Below are positions 1 to 9,333 of a DNA stretch of 64,000 nt, piece by piece. Below the pieces are notes generated by a model that was given only the letters and a program-made list of their open reading frames with translations, was not told where the DNA came from and did not search any database. This DNA is from Nodosilinea sp. PGN35 (lineage in GTDB: Bacteria; Cyanobacteriota; Cyanobacteriia; Phormidesmidales; Phormidesmidaceae), in NCBI RefSeq assembly GCF_029109325.1, contig NZ_JAQKQJ010000018.1, positions 310,001 through 374,000 on the forward strand. Direction: 5' to 3'. The position numbers and the translations under genes are program-made. Position 1 is the stretch's first letter; the number at the start of each line of letters is the position of its first letter.

Positions 1-875
1 TGGCCCGCGATCGCGAGGTCAGTTACTACATCTATGTAACCGATCGTCAGCAGACCCTGACGGGGGTGATCTCCCTGCGGGATCTGCTGCTGGCCGAGCC
101 GACCCAGCCGCTACAGCAGGTGATGAACCGGGAGGTGATCTACGCCCAAACCGACACCGATCAGGAGGCGGCTGCCCAGCTGATCCAGCGCTACGACCTG
201 GCGGCGCTGCCCATCGTTGACCGCGAACGCACCCTGGTGGGAGTGATGACCGTGGACGACGCCATGGACGTACTGCAAATTGAGGCCACCGAAGATATCT
301 ACACCATGGGAGCGGTGCGATCGGAGGGCAAGAGTTATTTTCAGTCGAACCTGTTGTCGGTGACGCGCAAGCGCATTCCCTGGCTGTCGGTGCTGCTGCT
401 CACCAACACCTTGACCATTTTTGTGATGAGCAACTTTGAAGAAATTCTCGACGAAGTCGTGGCGCTGGCCTTCTTTACACCGCTGCTGATCGATACGGGC
501 GGCAACGTGGGGGCTCAGTCCTCCACCGTCGTCATTCGTGCCCTGAGCACCGATGAACTCAAGCATCGCAAACCCCTCTGGGTGATTCTGCGGGAATCGA
601 TCGCGGGCGGCATGCTGGGCATTTTGCTGGGGATTGCCGTGATTGTGCTGGCCTACCTGCTGATGGGCCAGGTGCAGGTGGGTGTCACCGTGGGCATTAG
701 CCTGCTGTGTATCGCCATTATTGCCGCTACCACCGGGGCTGGGCTGCCGTTTTTGTTCAATGCCATGGGCTTTGACCCGGCGCTGATGTCGGCTCCGTTT
801 ATTACCACGGTGGTCGATATTCTGGGAATTTTGATCTATCTCAGCATCGCTACGGTGCTGTTGGGAATTAGCTGA
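1..875 (+). CDS. mgtE: Magnesium transporter MgtE, C-terminal part (5' end outside window)
   Basis: The reading frame is already open at the left edge (codons start at position 3), so this is the 3' part of a longer gene. The visible protein begins within tandem CBS domains, which sense cytoplasmic Mg2+ in this family, then has a connecting helix and about five hydrophobic segments of the MgtE membrane domain, including the conserved stretch FFTPLLIDTGGNVGAQ. MgtE is a homodimeric Mg2+ channel/transporter of the inner membrane gated by Mg2+ binding to the CBS region. The C-terminal domain looks complete and ends at TGA. The next gene is convergent with only 52 bp between. Confidence 0.93.
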   Translation, partial: ARDREVSYYIYVTDRQQTLTGVISLRDLLLAEPTQPLQQVMNREVIYAQTDTDQEAAAQLIQRYDLAALPIVDRERTLVGVMTVDDAMDVLQIEATEDIYTMGAVRSEGKSYFQSNLLSVTRKRIPWLSVLLLTNTLTIFVMSNFEEILDEVVALAFFTPLLIDTGGNVGAQSSTVVIRALSTDELKHRKPLWVILRESIAGGMLGILLGIAVIVLAYLLMGQVQVGVTVGISLLCIAIIAATTGAGLPFLFNAMGFDPALMSAPFITTVVDILGILIYLSIATVLLGIS

Positions 876-927
876 TGGGGCCAGACCAAAGGCCCTTTTG
901 GGGTGAGTCTCTGTCTGTAGCGCTGCT

Positions 928-2232
928 CTAAAGAGTCTTAAGGGGAGCAAACACCGTCAGCGCCCGGGGCAGACATTCAAATTCCATAGGGTTGACCTCC
1001 AGAATCTCGCCGTCGATCACCAGTTTTTGCGGCGGATCGGTGGTGACCTTGATGCGGTTGGTGCGCAGGCAGGTGATATCGTCGCGCTGGGTGGGGTTGC
1101 CCCAGGCGGCGGCGGCCATCAGCGAGGCCAGGGCATTGATGCCCTGAAGTCGGGTAGTGCTGGTGGAGATGGTCACCTCTAGCAGGCCGTCGTCGGGGAT
1201 GACCTCGCCCATGCCCTGGGCCAGAACCGAGGTGGGGGGGGCGACGTTGGCGATGGTGATGGCGTTGGTGGTGACGGTTGAGACCTCGCCCTCAATTTCG
1301 AGGGTGGCGGTGAAGGGCTCGGCGGCGGCGAGCTGCCGCACCCCAGAGAGCACGTAGGCCAGGTTGCCCAGCTCGTTTTTGAGCTGGCGGGTGGCCCCGT
1401 CTACCATGCCCGCCTCAAACCCTAGCCCGGCCAGCAAGATCATCGGGATGTCGTTGCAGCGGGCGGCATCGACGACGTGGGTGTTGCCCGCCAGAATGGT
1501 TTCGCAGGCGGCCCGCAGGTTGGTGGGAATGCCCAGCCCTACCGAAAAGGCGTTGGCGGTGCCTCGAGGAATCACCCCCAGGGGGATGCCGGTGCCGATG
1601 GTTGCCCCCGCTACCGCTGACACGGTGCCGTCACCGCCGGAGGCAATGATCAGGCTGCGACCCATGTCGTGCTCATTTTTGGAGTGAATGTGCTCGATGA
1701 TTTCTCGCGCCTGGTCGGCGGGATCGAGTTCGGGCTTGGTCATGATCACGTTGACCAGGATTTGCGGTTCTAGCACCTCTTTGATCAGGGCGAGATCGGT
1801 GTTGGGGTTCCCCTGGCCCGCCACGGGGTTGAAGATCAGGTAGGCAATTTGGCTTTCGGCTATGCCCCGCAGCAGCAGGGTGGCCGACACGTCGTTGAGG
1901 GCAACGGGTATGCCCTGAAGCTGGCAGGCTCGCAGCACCAGGGTAAAGCTGGGGAACCCGGTGGCGATCGCCTCGGGGTCGGTAAAGAAAATGACCCCGG
2001 TGACCTCCCCGGCGAGAATGTGGGCAGCCAGCTCAATGTCGCCACCCTGGCTCGAGGTGCTGAGGGCGGTGAGTTCGACGCGGGTCATATCCCAGCCGTT
2101 TTCAATGCCCTGGGCCATTTCTGCCGGGGCCATGATCTGAAAGTGGGTCAACACCCCCTGGTGCTTTGAGAGCCAGTCTAAGACGGCATCGGTCTGGGAG
2201 GGATGGGCCAAAATGGCTAGGGTGCTTGGCAT
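928..2232 (-). CDS. Methylglyoxal-synthase-like domain fused to YegS/LCB5-type lipid (diacylglycerol) kinase
   Basis: Residues ~1-115 resemble methylglyoxal synthase: ILAHPS near the N-terminus, the GGD motif, FFTDP and IPVALN. Residues ~120-435 form a diacylglycerol/sphingosine-kinase catalytic domain with SGGDGT and IPRGTANAFS. The kinase part should phosphorylate a lipid at the membrane. The MGS part keeps the Asp of GGD but lacks the phosphate-binding TGTTG loop and the catalytic His after the FFxDP motif, so it is probably a non-enzymatic ligand-binding domain. I chose the ATG at 2232 because the protein starts there with the MGS first strand; an in-frame upstream start at 2319 would overlap the preceding gene. 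It lies 70 bp downstream of the CHAT gene on the same strand and may be co-transcribed. Confidence 0.85.
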   Translation of the reverse strand: MPSTLAILAHPSQTDAVLDWLSKHQGVLTHFQIMAPAEMAQGIENGWDMTRVELTALSTSSQGGDIELAAHILAGEVTGVIFFTDPEAIATGFPSFTLVLRACQLQGIPVALNDVSATLLLRGIAESQIAYLIFNPVAGQGNPNTDLALIKEVLEPQILVNVIMTKPELDPADQAREIIEHIHSKNEHDMGRSLIIASGGDGTVSAVAGATIGTGIPLGVIPRGTANAFSVGLGIPTNLRAACETILAGNTHVVDAARCNDIPMILLAGLGFEAGMVDGATRQLKNELGNLAYVLSGVRQLAAAEPFTATLEIEGEVSTVTTNAITIANVAPPTSVLAQGMGEVIPDDGLLEVTISTSTTRLQGINALASLMAAAAWGNPTQRDDITCLRTNRIKVTTDPPQKLVIDGEILEVNPMEFECLPRALTVFAPLKTL

Positions 2233-2302
2233 AGGGGCATCTGAATAGTCTATTAATGCTACCACTCCGGTTTGGTTTGGATGGCTGCGCTCTAGGGAAC
2301 CG

Positions 2303-4678
2303 CTAGGGGAGCCCCCCACCGCTGACGGCCAGCTGCCCCACAGCGGTTTGCCAGCGGCTCATCAGGGGCGGCAGCCACAGCCAGTTGACGGCCAGGGCGT
2401 TGGGATTTACCAGGGTAGGGTCGAGGATCAGGGCCTGGGCGAAGTAGGTCTGGGCCTGCTGCTGGAGCTGGAGCTGTTCTTCCGCCACGATAGCGAGTTC
2501 GCTGTTTTGGTGGTAGGCCATGGCCAGACCAGCGTAGGCGTTGGCGGTCATGGGGTTGACCACCTGAAGACTGCCGTCGGGGGGAATGTCGCGGCGCTGG
2601 CGCTGATCGAGGTCGATCGCCTGCCGCCAGGCCCCAATGGCCTGATCGTAGTCCCCCAGGGTGAGGTGGGCAAACCCCAGGGCCACCCAGGCCTCTAGAA
2701 AGTCGGGGCGACCTTTGACAGCCTGATCCCAAGCGCGGAAGGCATCGCTGGCGGAGGCGTCGGCGTTGGCGCTGGTAAGCCGCATCTGCTGCCAGATCAG
2801 TCGGCCCCGCACGTAGGCAATGTCGGGGTCGAGCAGCTGGGACGGAGCGATCGCGCTCACCGCTGACTCGGCGGTGGGGAGATCGCCGCGATCGAGCATC
2901 TGCTCGATCAGGGTGCGGGCGGTGTCGGTGCGCCCCAGGGCGATCGCGTTGAGCGCTGCCGACAGCAGCGCCGAATTTGCGGTAGCCGGGGCCGCGCCGC
3001 CGCCGGCTACCGGGGGCACCACCGGATCAGGCCCGGTTGGTGGTCTGATGGCGCTCAGGGTGAGCATGGTCAGCCCCAGCACTGCCCCCAGCCCCGCCAG
3101 GCCCAGGCCGCCCCACACCAGCCGGTTGGAGGGCACCGACCAGCGGTGAGGCCGCAGCCCCAGCGGCTCGGCCACGGCTGCGCCAGCCTCCTCGGCCTCG
3201 GGGGGCCGGGGCAAGGGCTCCCCAGGGCGGGGCGGTTCCTGGGGCCGCAGGCTTTCGACGGGATCGGCAACCAGCGGCGGATGGTTCTGGGCCGACCCAC
3301 TGGGGCGATCGCGCTCACTCACCTGGGGCTGTGACAGCTGCTGCACCAGGTGGGTGACCGTGGTCTCGGCTGCGGTGGGCTGGGGATGATCTAACTCGTG
3401 CAGCCAGTCATAAAGGGGTGGGGTGGCATCCTCGGCCTGGCGGGTAAAAACCTCCGCCGCCAGGCCAGAGATTTCGGGATCGGTGCTGTAGTCGGGCAGC
3501 AGCAGCGCTGCCTCGACGAGATCGTCCGGGGCAGCGCTGCCCTCTGGAGCGTAGAGATAGCCGTCGAAGTCGGGACGCAGGTAGAGCAGCGGCAGCATCC
3601 AAAAGGGCTGGTCTGAGCCGTAGGCCGACATCAGCCCCTGGCGCACGCGGCTGAGGCACAGATCAATGGGGTGGCCCTGGTGCAGGTTGCGGTAGAGCAG
3701 CTGCGTGAAGGTGAGAGCCACATCGTCGGGAATGCGCTCGGCCATGGCAATTACCCCCGGCACCCCCCGATTGACCAGGGCCTGTACCAGGTTTTGCTCC
3801 CGCCAGCCCGCCTGGGCGTCGTCGTGGGGGGTGTAGGCCCCCCGGCAGGAATTAAACACCGCCAGGCGAACGCCGTTGTTGACCAAAAGACCGGCCAGAT
3901 CTTCGCCGCTGAGCCGTTCGCTCAGGCCGGTCTGGCGATTGACTAAAAACAGGTCGCCGCCGGTATCGCTGGTGTCGCTGTGGCCCGCGTAGTGGAGAAT
4001 GTGGAACTGGCCCTGCTCTAGGGCCTGGGCCAGCTCAGCTCGCCCCGGCTGCTCTAGGATGGTCAGCGCCAGGGTGAGGGGGCCGGGGCCGGTCGCCTGA
4101 AGACTGTCCATCAGGCTCTGCACCTCCTGGCGCAGGGCCAGGCGCTCCTGGTCGCTGGGGGCGGCAATAATCACCAGCAGGCGGAGGGCGACGCTGGCCG
4201 GGGACAGGGGCACCATGGCGGCCAGATCGCTCACGGTCATGGCCTGGTAATAGCGGCACAGGGTGACATCGAGCCCGGTGGCGAGGGGGCGATCGTCGCC
4301 GTAGAGCAGTTCCCAGGGCAGGCGCTGCACCCGACTGTCTTTAAAACCCAGGCGCAGGCGCAGGGGCCGTCGCCGGTTGTGGGCAACCCCCTGGGCCGCC
4401 ACCCAGCTGTCGCGAATGCGGTCTTGAAACAGGCCCTGATAAAGGGTTTGACCCAGCTGAGTCCAGGGATTCTCAGGGCTGGCGGGGCTGGGGGCCGGGG
4501 CGGTGAGCAGCGCGTGCAGGGGGTCTTGCAGCAGCGCCTCGGCCTGGGCCAGCCAGGTATCGACGGGCCAGGTGACCTGGATTTGGGCGAGGGGCACCCC
4601 TGGGGCCACGTTTTCGGTGCGCAGCAGGTAGACATCTGGCCCCACGGGCGTAATCGACAGCTGAAATTCCTGGGTCAC
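2303..4678 (-). CDS. CHAT-domain (caspase-like) protease with transmembrane segment and TPR repeats
   Basis: The N-terminal region (VTQEFQLSITPVG...) matches the usual beginning of cyanobacterial CHAT proteins, so the GTG at 4678 is preferred over an upstream ATG at 4768. The CHAT domain carries the His-Cys dyad: HILHYAGH at about residue 230 and FNSCRGA at about residue 276. A proline-rich linker follows, then one hydrophobic helix at about 518-538 and TPR-like repeats at about 625-770, ending ~790 residues in. CHAT proteases are related to caspases/separases and some are activated in immune or cell-death pathways. No target or gasdermin-like partner is adjacent. The gene diverges from an exported S9 peptidase across ~160 bp. 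Confidence 0.85.
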   Translation of the reverse strand: MTQEFQLSITPVGPDVYLLRTENVAPGVPLAQIQVTWPVDTWLAQAEALLQDPLHALLTAPAPSPASPENPWTQLGQTLYQGLFQDRIRDSWVAAQGVAHNRRRPLRLRLGFKDSRVQRLPWELLYGDDRPLATGLDVTLCRYYQAMTVSDLAAMVPLSPASVALRLLVIIAAPSDQERLALRQEVQSLMDSLQATGPGPLTLALTILEQPGRAELAQALEQGQFHILHYAGHSDTSDTGGDLFLVNRQTGLSERLSGEDLAGLLVNNGVRLAVFNSCRGAYTPHDDAQAGWREQNLVQALVNRGVPGVIAMAERIPDDVALTFTQLLYRNLHQGHPIDLCLSRVRQGLMSAYGSDQPFWMLPLLYLRPDFDGYLYAPEGSAAPDDLVEAALLLPDYSTDPEISGLAAEVFTRQAEDATPPLYDWLHELDHPQPTAAETTVTHLVQQLSQPQVSERDRPSGSAQNHPPLVADPVESLRPQEPPRPGEPLPRPPEAEEAGAAVAEPLGLRPHRWSVPSNRLVWGGLGLAGLGAVLGLTMLTLSAIRPPTGPDPVVPPVAGGGAAPATANSALLSAALNAIALGRTDTARTLIEQMLDRGDLPTAESAVSAIAPSQLLDPDIAYVRGRLIWQQMRLTSANADASASDAFRAWDQAVKGRPDFLEAWVALGFAHLTLGDYDQAIGAWRQAIDLDQRQRRDIPPDGSLQVVNPMTANAYAGLAMAYHQNSELAIVAEEQLQLQQQAQTYFAQALILDPTLVNPNALAVNWLWLPPLMSRWQTAVGQLAVSGGGLP

Positions 4679-4839
4679 GGCCTGGGTCACGGGCGGTAGG
4701 GGGTGAGTTTCTTTCACGGTAGCTTGCGGAGCTAATCTCGGCGATAGGGGCGACGGGGTTGTTAACAAACTCCGGTCAAATTGCCTGGGCAGGCCAGGGA
4801 TGGCGCTATGATGGCTTGTCTTCTATTTACAGGGCCTCG

Positions 4840-7029
4840 GTGGCGAATTCCTGGCGGAATGGTGGTGGTTGGGGTAGGAAGGGGTGGCGCAGCTGGCCGG
4901 GGGTGGCGCGATCGCTCGTTCTGGCCGCTCTGATGGGTCTGGTGGCCACCCCTGCGGGCCGGGGGGAAATTGTGCCGGTGGGGTTCGACGGGCTGGAGAG
5001 GCCGCCTCTGCCCGAGGCCGAACAAACTCGGCTCGACACCCTGCTCGGGGTGCGCCAGATCGAGGTGCTCAGCACCCTCAGTCCCGACGGCTCTACCGTC
5101 GTGGTGGCCGTCAACAGCCGCATTTTTGCAGACGATCGCCGCCTGCACTTCCTCAACCTGCGGACGGGTGCCCTGGGCGATGCCCTGGCCCTGGAGTACG
5201 ACCTGATCAGTCCCGACTTGCCCCTGCGCTGGGTCAACAACGACACCCTGCGGTTTGTGCAGCAAGACCCCTACGGCCCGTGGGAGATTATCACGGTGAA
5301 CCGGGTGACTCAAATTGCGTCGCGCACTCGGGTCTACCCCACCCAGCCCGAAGAGGGGGAAGTTTTGGGCATGGCCCCTGACTTTTCTAAGTTTGCCCTG
5401 CGGGTCTACGGCGACGATGAAGACACCATTTACGTGGTGTTTTTGCCCTCGCTGCGGCGGCTGGAGGTGGCCAAACTGCCGGAGGAGCTACAGATTCAGC
5501 CGCTGGCCTGGTCGGAGAACGGCGATCGCGTAGCGCTGGTGATGTCGTCGGCGGAAGAGCGCCGTCTCTACGATCGCACCCCCAACACCCCCAACCTGGC
5601 CAAGCCCGTGGTGCAGGACGCCCTCGGTCGTCTGGCCCCGGCGGACAACCCGTTTCACCAGCACAGCACCGTGCGGGTGTTCGACTTCTCCCAGCCCGAG
5701 CCCCTGCGCCTGGAGCTGCTGGCCCCAGACTCCGGCGGCGATCCCTTCGCCGGGGCCAGTCTCAGCCCCGATGGTACACGGCTGCTGGTGAAGCGCTACC
5801 GGCCCAGTGCGGTGGCCGGGCGGGCTCACCCCTCCTACGTGTTTCCTGAAGCGGCCTATTTTGAGGTGTATGACCTGGCGGGTACGCTGCTAGACACCGT
5901 TGCGGCGGCGGCCCTGCGGGGGCCAACGGAGTCGGGGGGGCAGTTTTTGGGGGATGGTCGCCTGCTGTTTTGGGGCACCGAGGGCAGCAATCGCCACCTG
6001 CACGTCTACGATCTGGGCCAGCGCACCCTGACCCCGTTGCCCCTGCCGCCGGGAGCGGTGGATCCGGCATCGATTGTGGCCAGCGAGGATGGCCGCACCG
6101 TGGTCTACGGGTTTTCGTCGGTGACGCAGCCGCCAGAGCTGTTTGTGCTCACCCCCGATGGGGAGTCAGAGCCGCGATCGCTCACCACCCTCAACGCCGC
6201 CGTTGCCGACAGCAACCGGGTTCGCGTAGATCCGGTGAGCTTTGCCACCGCCCGGGGCGATGCGCAGAGCGGTTTCTCCCAGGAGCGCCAGGGCTTTTTG
6301 ATTCAGCCCGCTGGCAGCGCCTTTCCGCCCCGGGGGGTGCCAATTGTGCTGTGGCAGCAGGGGGGGCCGGGCTTCTCTATGGTGAACGAGTTTGGCGTTG
6401 AAGTTGAAATGCCGCTGAACCTGCTGCCTAACTTTGGCCTGGCGGTACTGGTGGTGCCCCTCTCTGGGCGAGAGGGCTTTGGCCCCGAGTTCTATCGCGC
6501 CCTGGCCGACCACCAAAACTTTGGTCAGATCGACCTGCAAGAGGGAGCTGAGATCGTTCGCCAGATGGTGCAGCGAGGCTGGACGACCGCCGCCCAAGTG
6601 GGGCTCACGGGCTGTTCCTACGGGGGCTACTACACGGCGCAGTTTACTAGCCAGTTTCCTCAGCTAGTGGCGGCGGCCAACCCCCAGTGCTCGCTGCTCG
6701 ACACGCTGACCGAGTGGCAGCTGGGCTATTCGTCGCTGCTGTCGTACCTGGTGGGCAAAACGCCCATGGAAGCCCCCAGGGCCTATCTCCAGGTGTCGCC
6801 GCTCTACAGCGCTGCATCGATTCGCACCCCCACGCTGCTGTTCCACGGGGCTGATGACTTTTTGCAGGTCGATGTGGCCCGCAACTTCCACGATGTGATC
6901 GAGGGCTCAGGGGTGCCGGTGACCCTCTATGAGTTTGAGGGGGTGGGGCACAGCCTCTACGGGTCGGCCTATCAACCTTTGGCGGCGCAGCTGCAAATCG
7001 AGTTTTTTCGGCAATACTTACAGCCGTAG
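4840..7029 (+). CDS. Exported prolyl oligopeptidase-family (S9) serine peptidase
   Basis: After a basic N-terminus and a hydrophobic signal-like segment (SLVLAALMGLVATPAGRG) comes a ~400-residue region of beta-propeller-type repeats and then an alpha/beta-hydrolase domain. The catalytic triad is visible: Ser in TGCSYGGYY, Asp in FHGADDFLQ and His in GVGHSLYG. S9 peptidases cleave oligopeptides, here probably in the periplasm or outside the cell. The start is uncertain: the frame is open from an ATG at 4759, but a TATGAT at 4807-4812 could be the -10 element. The GTG at 4840 would then lie just after the transcript start, and the GTG at 4903 is a further alternative. Confidence 0.83.
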   Translation: MANSWRNGGGWGRKGWRSWPGVARSLVLAALMGLVATPAGRGEIVPVGFDGLERPPLPEAEQTRLDTLLGVRQIEVLSTLSPDGSTVVVAVNSRIFADDRRLHFLNLRTGALGDALALEYDLISPDLPLRWVNNDTLRFVQQDPYGPWEIITVNRVTQIASRTRVYPTQPEEGEVLGMAPDFSKFALRVYGDDEDTIYVVFLPSLRRLEVAKLPEELQIQPLAWSENGDRVALVMSSAEERRLYDRTPNTPNLAKPVVQDALGRLAPADNPFHQHSTVRVFDFSQPEPLRLELLAPDSGGDPFAGASLSPDGTRLLVKRYRPSAVAGRAHPSYVFPEAAYFEVYDLAGTLLDTVAAAALRGPTESGGQFLGDGRLLFWGTEGSNRHLHVYDLGQRTLTPLPLPPGAVDPASIVASEDGRTVVYGFSSVTQPPELFVLTPDGESEPRSLTTLNAAVADSNRVRVDPVSFATARGDAQSGFSQERQGFLIQPAGSAFPPRGVPIVLWQQGGPGFSMVNEFGVEVEMPLNLLPNFGLAVLVVPLSGREGFGPEFYRALADHQNFGQIDLQEGAEIVRQMVQRGWTTAAQVGLTGCSYGGYYTAQFTSQFPQLVAAANPQCSLLDTLTEWQLGYSSLLSYLVGKTPMEAPRAYLQVSPLYSAASIRTPTLLFHGADDFLQVDVARNFHDVIEGSGVPVTLYEFEGVGHSLYGSAYQPLAAQLQIEFFRQYLQP

Positions 7030-7088
7030 GCGAGACGGGCTGGCCCCAGCCCGCTGGCAATGAAGTTGGGCATTGGTCTAAAGCAGGC

Positions 7089-7117
7089 AAAAACTGCCGC
7101 AGCCAGGCTACGGCAGT
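7089..7117 (-). terminator. Intrinsic terminator of eno
   Basis: A perfect 7 bp stem (ACTGCCG / CGGCAGT, 7093-7117) read on the minus strand is followed by a run of four to five T. It lies 56 bp beyond the eno stop codon and between convergent genes. Confidence 0.7.
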
Positions 7118-7172
7118 CTGAGGTGCGGCTTGCTTCCCCAGTAGCGCAGGGGTAGAAGCGGCTTGGGCGGCT

Positions 7173-8471
7173 CTAGGCCGTTAGGGTTTTGCGCTTAAAG
7201 GTGCTGAGGCCTGCGTACCTGGCTTTTGCACCCAGTTCTTCTTCGATGCGCAGCAGCTGGTTGTACTTCGACAGGCGCTCGCCCCGGCAGGGGGCACCCG
7301 ACTTGATCTGCCCGGTCATGGCTCCCACCACCAGGTCGGCGATAAAGTCGTCAGGGGTTTCGCCGGAGCGGTGGCTGACCATGCAGGTGTAGCCCGCCTC
7401 GTGGGACATTTTGATCGCTTCAAGGGTTTCGGTGATCGAGCCGATCTGGTTGACCTTGACCAGGGTGGAGTTGCCAACGCCGTCTTTGATCGCCTGGGCG
7501 ATGATGGCGGGGTTGGTGACAAAGGCGTCGTCGCCGACCAGCTGAAGGCGATCGCCCAGGCGCTGGGTCAGCCGCTTCCAGCCCTCCCAGTCCTGCTCGC
7601 CCAGGCCGTCTTCGATGGAGACAATGGGGAACTGGTTGGCCCAGCTCTCCCACAGGTCGATCATGTCTTCGGTGCTCTTGCGGCTGTTGTCGGACTTGTA
7701 GAACAGGTAGCTGCCGTCCTCCTGGTAGAGCTCGCTGACGGCGGGGTCGAGGGCGATCGCGATGTCGTCCCCTGGCTTCAGGCCCGCTTTCTCGATCCCC
7801 TTGAGAATCACCTCAATGGCCTCGACATTGCTCTTGAGGTTGGGGGCAAAGCCGCCCTCGTCGCCGATGGCGGTGCTGTAGCCCGCGTCCTTGAGCACCG
7901 CCTTGAGGGCGTGGTAGACCTCGGCCCCGTAGCGCAGCGCCTCAGAAAAGGTGGGCGCACCCACGGGGGCGATCATAAATTCTTGAAAGTCAACGCTGTT
8001 GTCGGCGTGGGCACCGCCGTTGATGATGTTAAAGCAGGGCACCGGCAGCAGCACCGAGTCGGGACCACCCAGGTGCACGTAGAGGGGAATGCCTGCGGCC
8101 ACCGAAGCGGCCCGCGCCACCGCCATCGACACGCCCAGAATCGCGTTTGCGCCCAGGGTGCCCTTGTTGTCGGTGCCGTCTAGGGCCAGCATTTTGTGGT
8201 CAACGGTGGCCTGGTCGGTGGCATCCATGCCCTTGATCGCCGGGGCGATGGTGTCGTTGACGTTGGCCACGGCTTTTAGCACGCCCTTGCCGCCGTAGAG
8301 AGATTTGTCGCCATCGCGCAGTTCTAGCGCCTCACGAATGCCCGTGGAGGCCCCGGAGGGCACCCCGGCCCGCCCCTTGGCACCACCCTCTAGCACCACA
8401 TCGACCTCAACCGTAGGATTGCCCCGAGAATCGAGGATCTGCCTGCCGTGAACTGATGTAATTGCAACCAT
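7173..8471 (-). CDS. eno: Enolase
   Basis: This is a full-length 432-residue enolase (2-phosphoglycerate to phosphoenolpyruvate, glycolysis, Mg2+-dependent). It contains the N-terminal ITSVHGRQILDSRGNPTVEV, GEGGFAP-type motif GDEGGFAPN, the signature LVKVNQIGSITETLEAI with the catalytic Lys, and SHRSGET. It starts at ATG 8471 with AAGG upstream. It stands alone, flanked downstream by its own terminator. Confidence 0.98.
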   Translation of the reverse strand: MVAITSVHGRQILDSRGNPTVEVDVVLEGGAKGRAGVPSGASTGIREALELRDGDKSLYGGKGVLKAVANVNDTIAPAIKGMDATDQATVDHKMLALDGTDNKGTLGANAILGVSMAVARAASVAAGIPLYVHLGGPDSVLLPVPCFNIINGGAHADNSVDFQEFMIAPVGAPTFSEALRYGAEVYHALKAVLKDAGYSTAIGDEGGFAPNLKSNVEAIEVILKGIEKAGLKPGDDIAIALDPAVSELYQEDGSYLFYKSDNSRKSTEDMIDLWESWANQFPIVSIEDGLGEQDWEGWKRLTQRLGDRLQLVGDDAFVTNPAIIAQAIKDGVGNSTLVKVNQIGSITETLEAIKMSHEAGYTCMVSHRSGETPDDFIADLVVGAMTGQIKSGAPCRGERLSKYNQLLRIEEELGAKARYAGLSTFKRKTLTA

Positions 8472-8873
8472 GACCTTTACTCCATTGGTGATTCAATGAG
8501 CCGCCGCTACCCCGCCTTGGGGTAAAGCCAGATTAGCCCATCGGCAAGCCTGTAGTATCGTACCGAGAAACCCTTTCTTAGGGTAAAGTGAGCCACAGTT
8601 TGGGGCCGTCTCGGCGCACTCAGCGGGAATTGCCCCCCAAAACTGCCCCAGAAACCGTTCTAGAAACCGTCCCCGCGCCAGCGCCACACCCGCGTCTCCT
8701 GCCGCTGGCAGATAGGGGGATGGTACCGGAGTCGGGCTCATCGGGCGTCAATTCTTACGATCCCCTAAGGATCAGCATTTCATGACTGAGCTGCGATCGC
8801 AGGCAGGCAAGGGCGCGTGACTCCCTCAGTGCGGAGGATAGGGGTGCGGGCCTTGCAGGCGTGGGCGGATCGA
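8472..8873. other. Intergenic region upstream of eno
   Basis: No convincing gene is present; the short open frames here have no start signal or family features. The stretch next to eno should hold its leftward promoter, but I do not see a clear -35/-10 pair. A short direct repeat GAAACCGT occurs twice around 8650-8670. Confidence 0.4.
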
Positions 8874-9308
8874 TCAGGAGTAGTCCCTGGCTTCGATTAG
8901 ATCGCCCTGCTGGTTGTGGATGCAGAGTTCTGTCTTTTGGGCCTTAGCTTTTGCTCGGGCTTTATCGACCACATCGGCTTTGGTGCTGCCCTGGGCAACC
9001 CGTTTGTTCCCTTGGGTGGCTACCCAGCCCGCATCGTCGGGGTCGGCAAAAACGTGAATTGGTTCGCTGTCGTCCTTGTCCGACGCGGCGGCAACGGCCT
9101 GCCCGGTGGTGCCGCCGGTATTTTTCTTGGCGATTTGTTTGCCCCGGCGTTTGGCCCATTTTTCGGCCTGGGCGGTGGCGATCGCGATCGCCCGCCCGTC
9201 CCCATAGCCGTCATCCAGTAGGGCATTGGCAATGTCGATCGCCTTGCGCCGCACCTCGGCGGTCAGATTTTTCATCGAGGTGGGGTAGTCGTCGTAGCTC
9301 CAGGGCAT
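8874..9308 (-). CDS. YdaT-like / DUF2188 small protein
   Basis: The 144-residue protein begins MPWSYDDYPTSMKNL and continues with a segment rich in small helices (VRRKAIDIANALLDDGY), like Bacillus YdaT-type general-stress proteins. A C-terminal DUF2188-like part (residues ~80-140) contains HVFADPDDAGWVATQGNKR. It is soluble and basic in the middle. The biochemical role is unknown; the stress link rests only on family resemblance. Confidence 0.75.
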   Translation of the reverse strand: MPWSYDDYPTSMKNLTAEVRRKAIDIANALLDDGYGDGRAIAIATAQAEKWAKRRGKQIAKKNTGGTTGQAVAAASDKDDSEPIHVFADPDDAGWVATQGNKRVAQGSTKADVVDKARAKAKAQKTELCIHNQQGDLIEARDYS

Positions 9309-9333
9309 GGGTCGGCTTTCCTCAGTCTAAACG

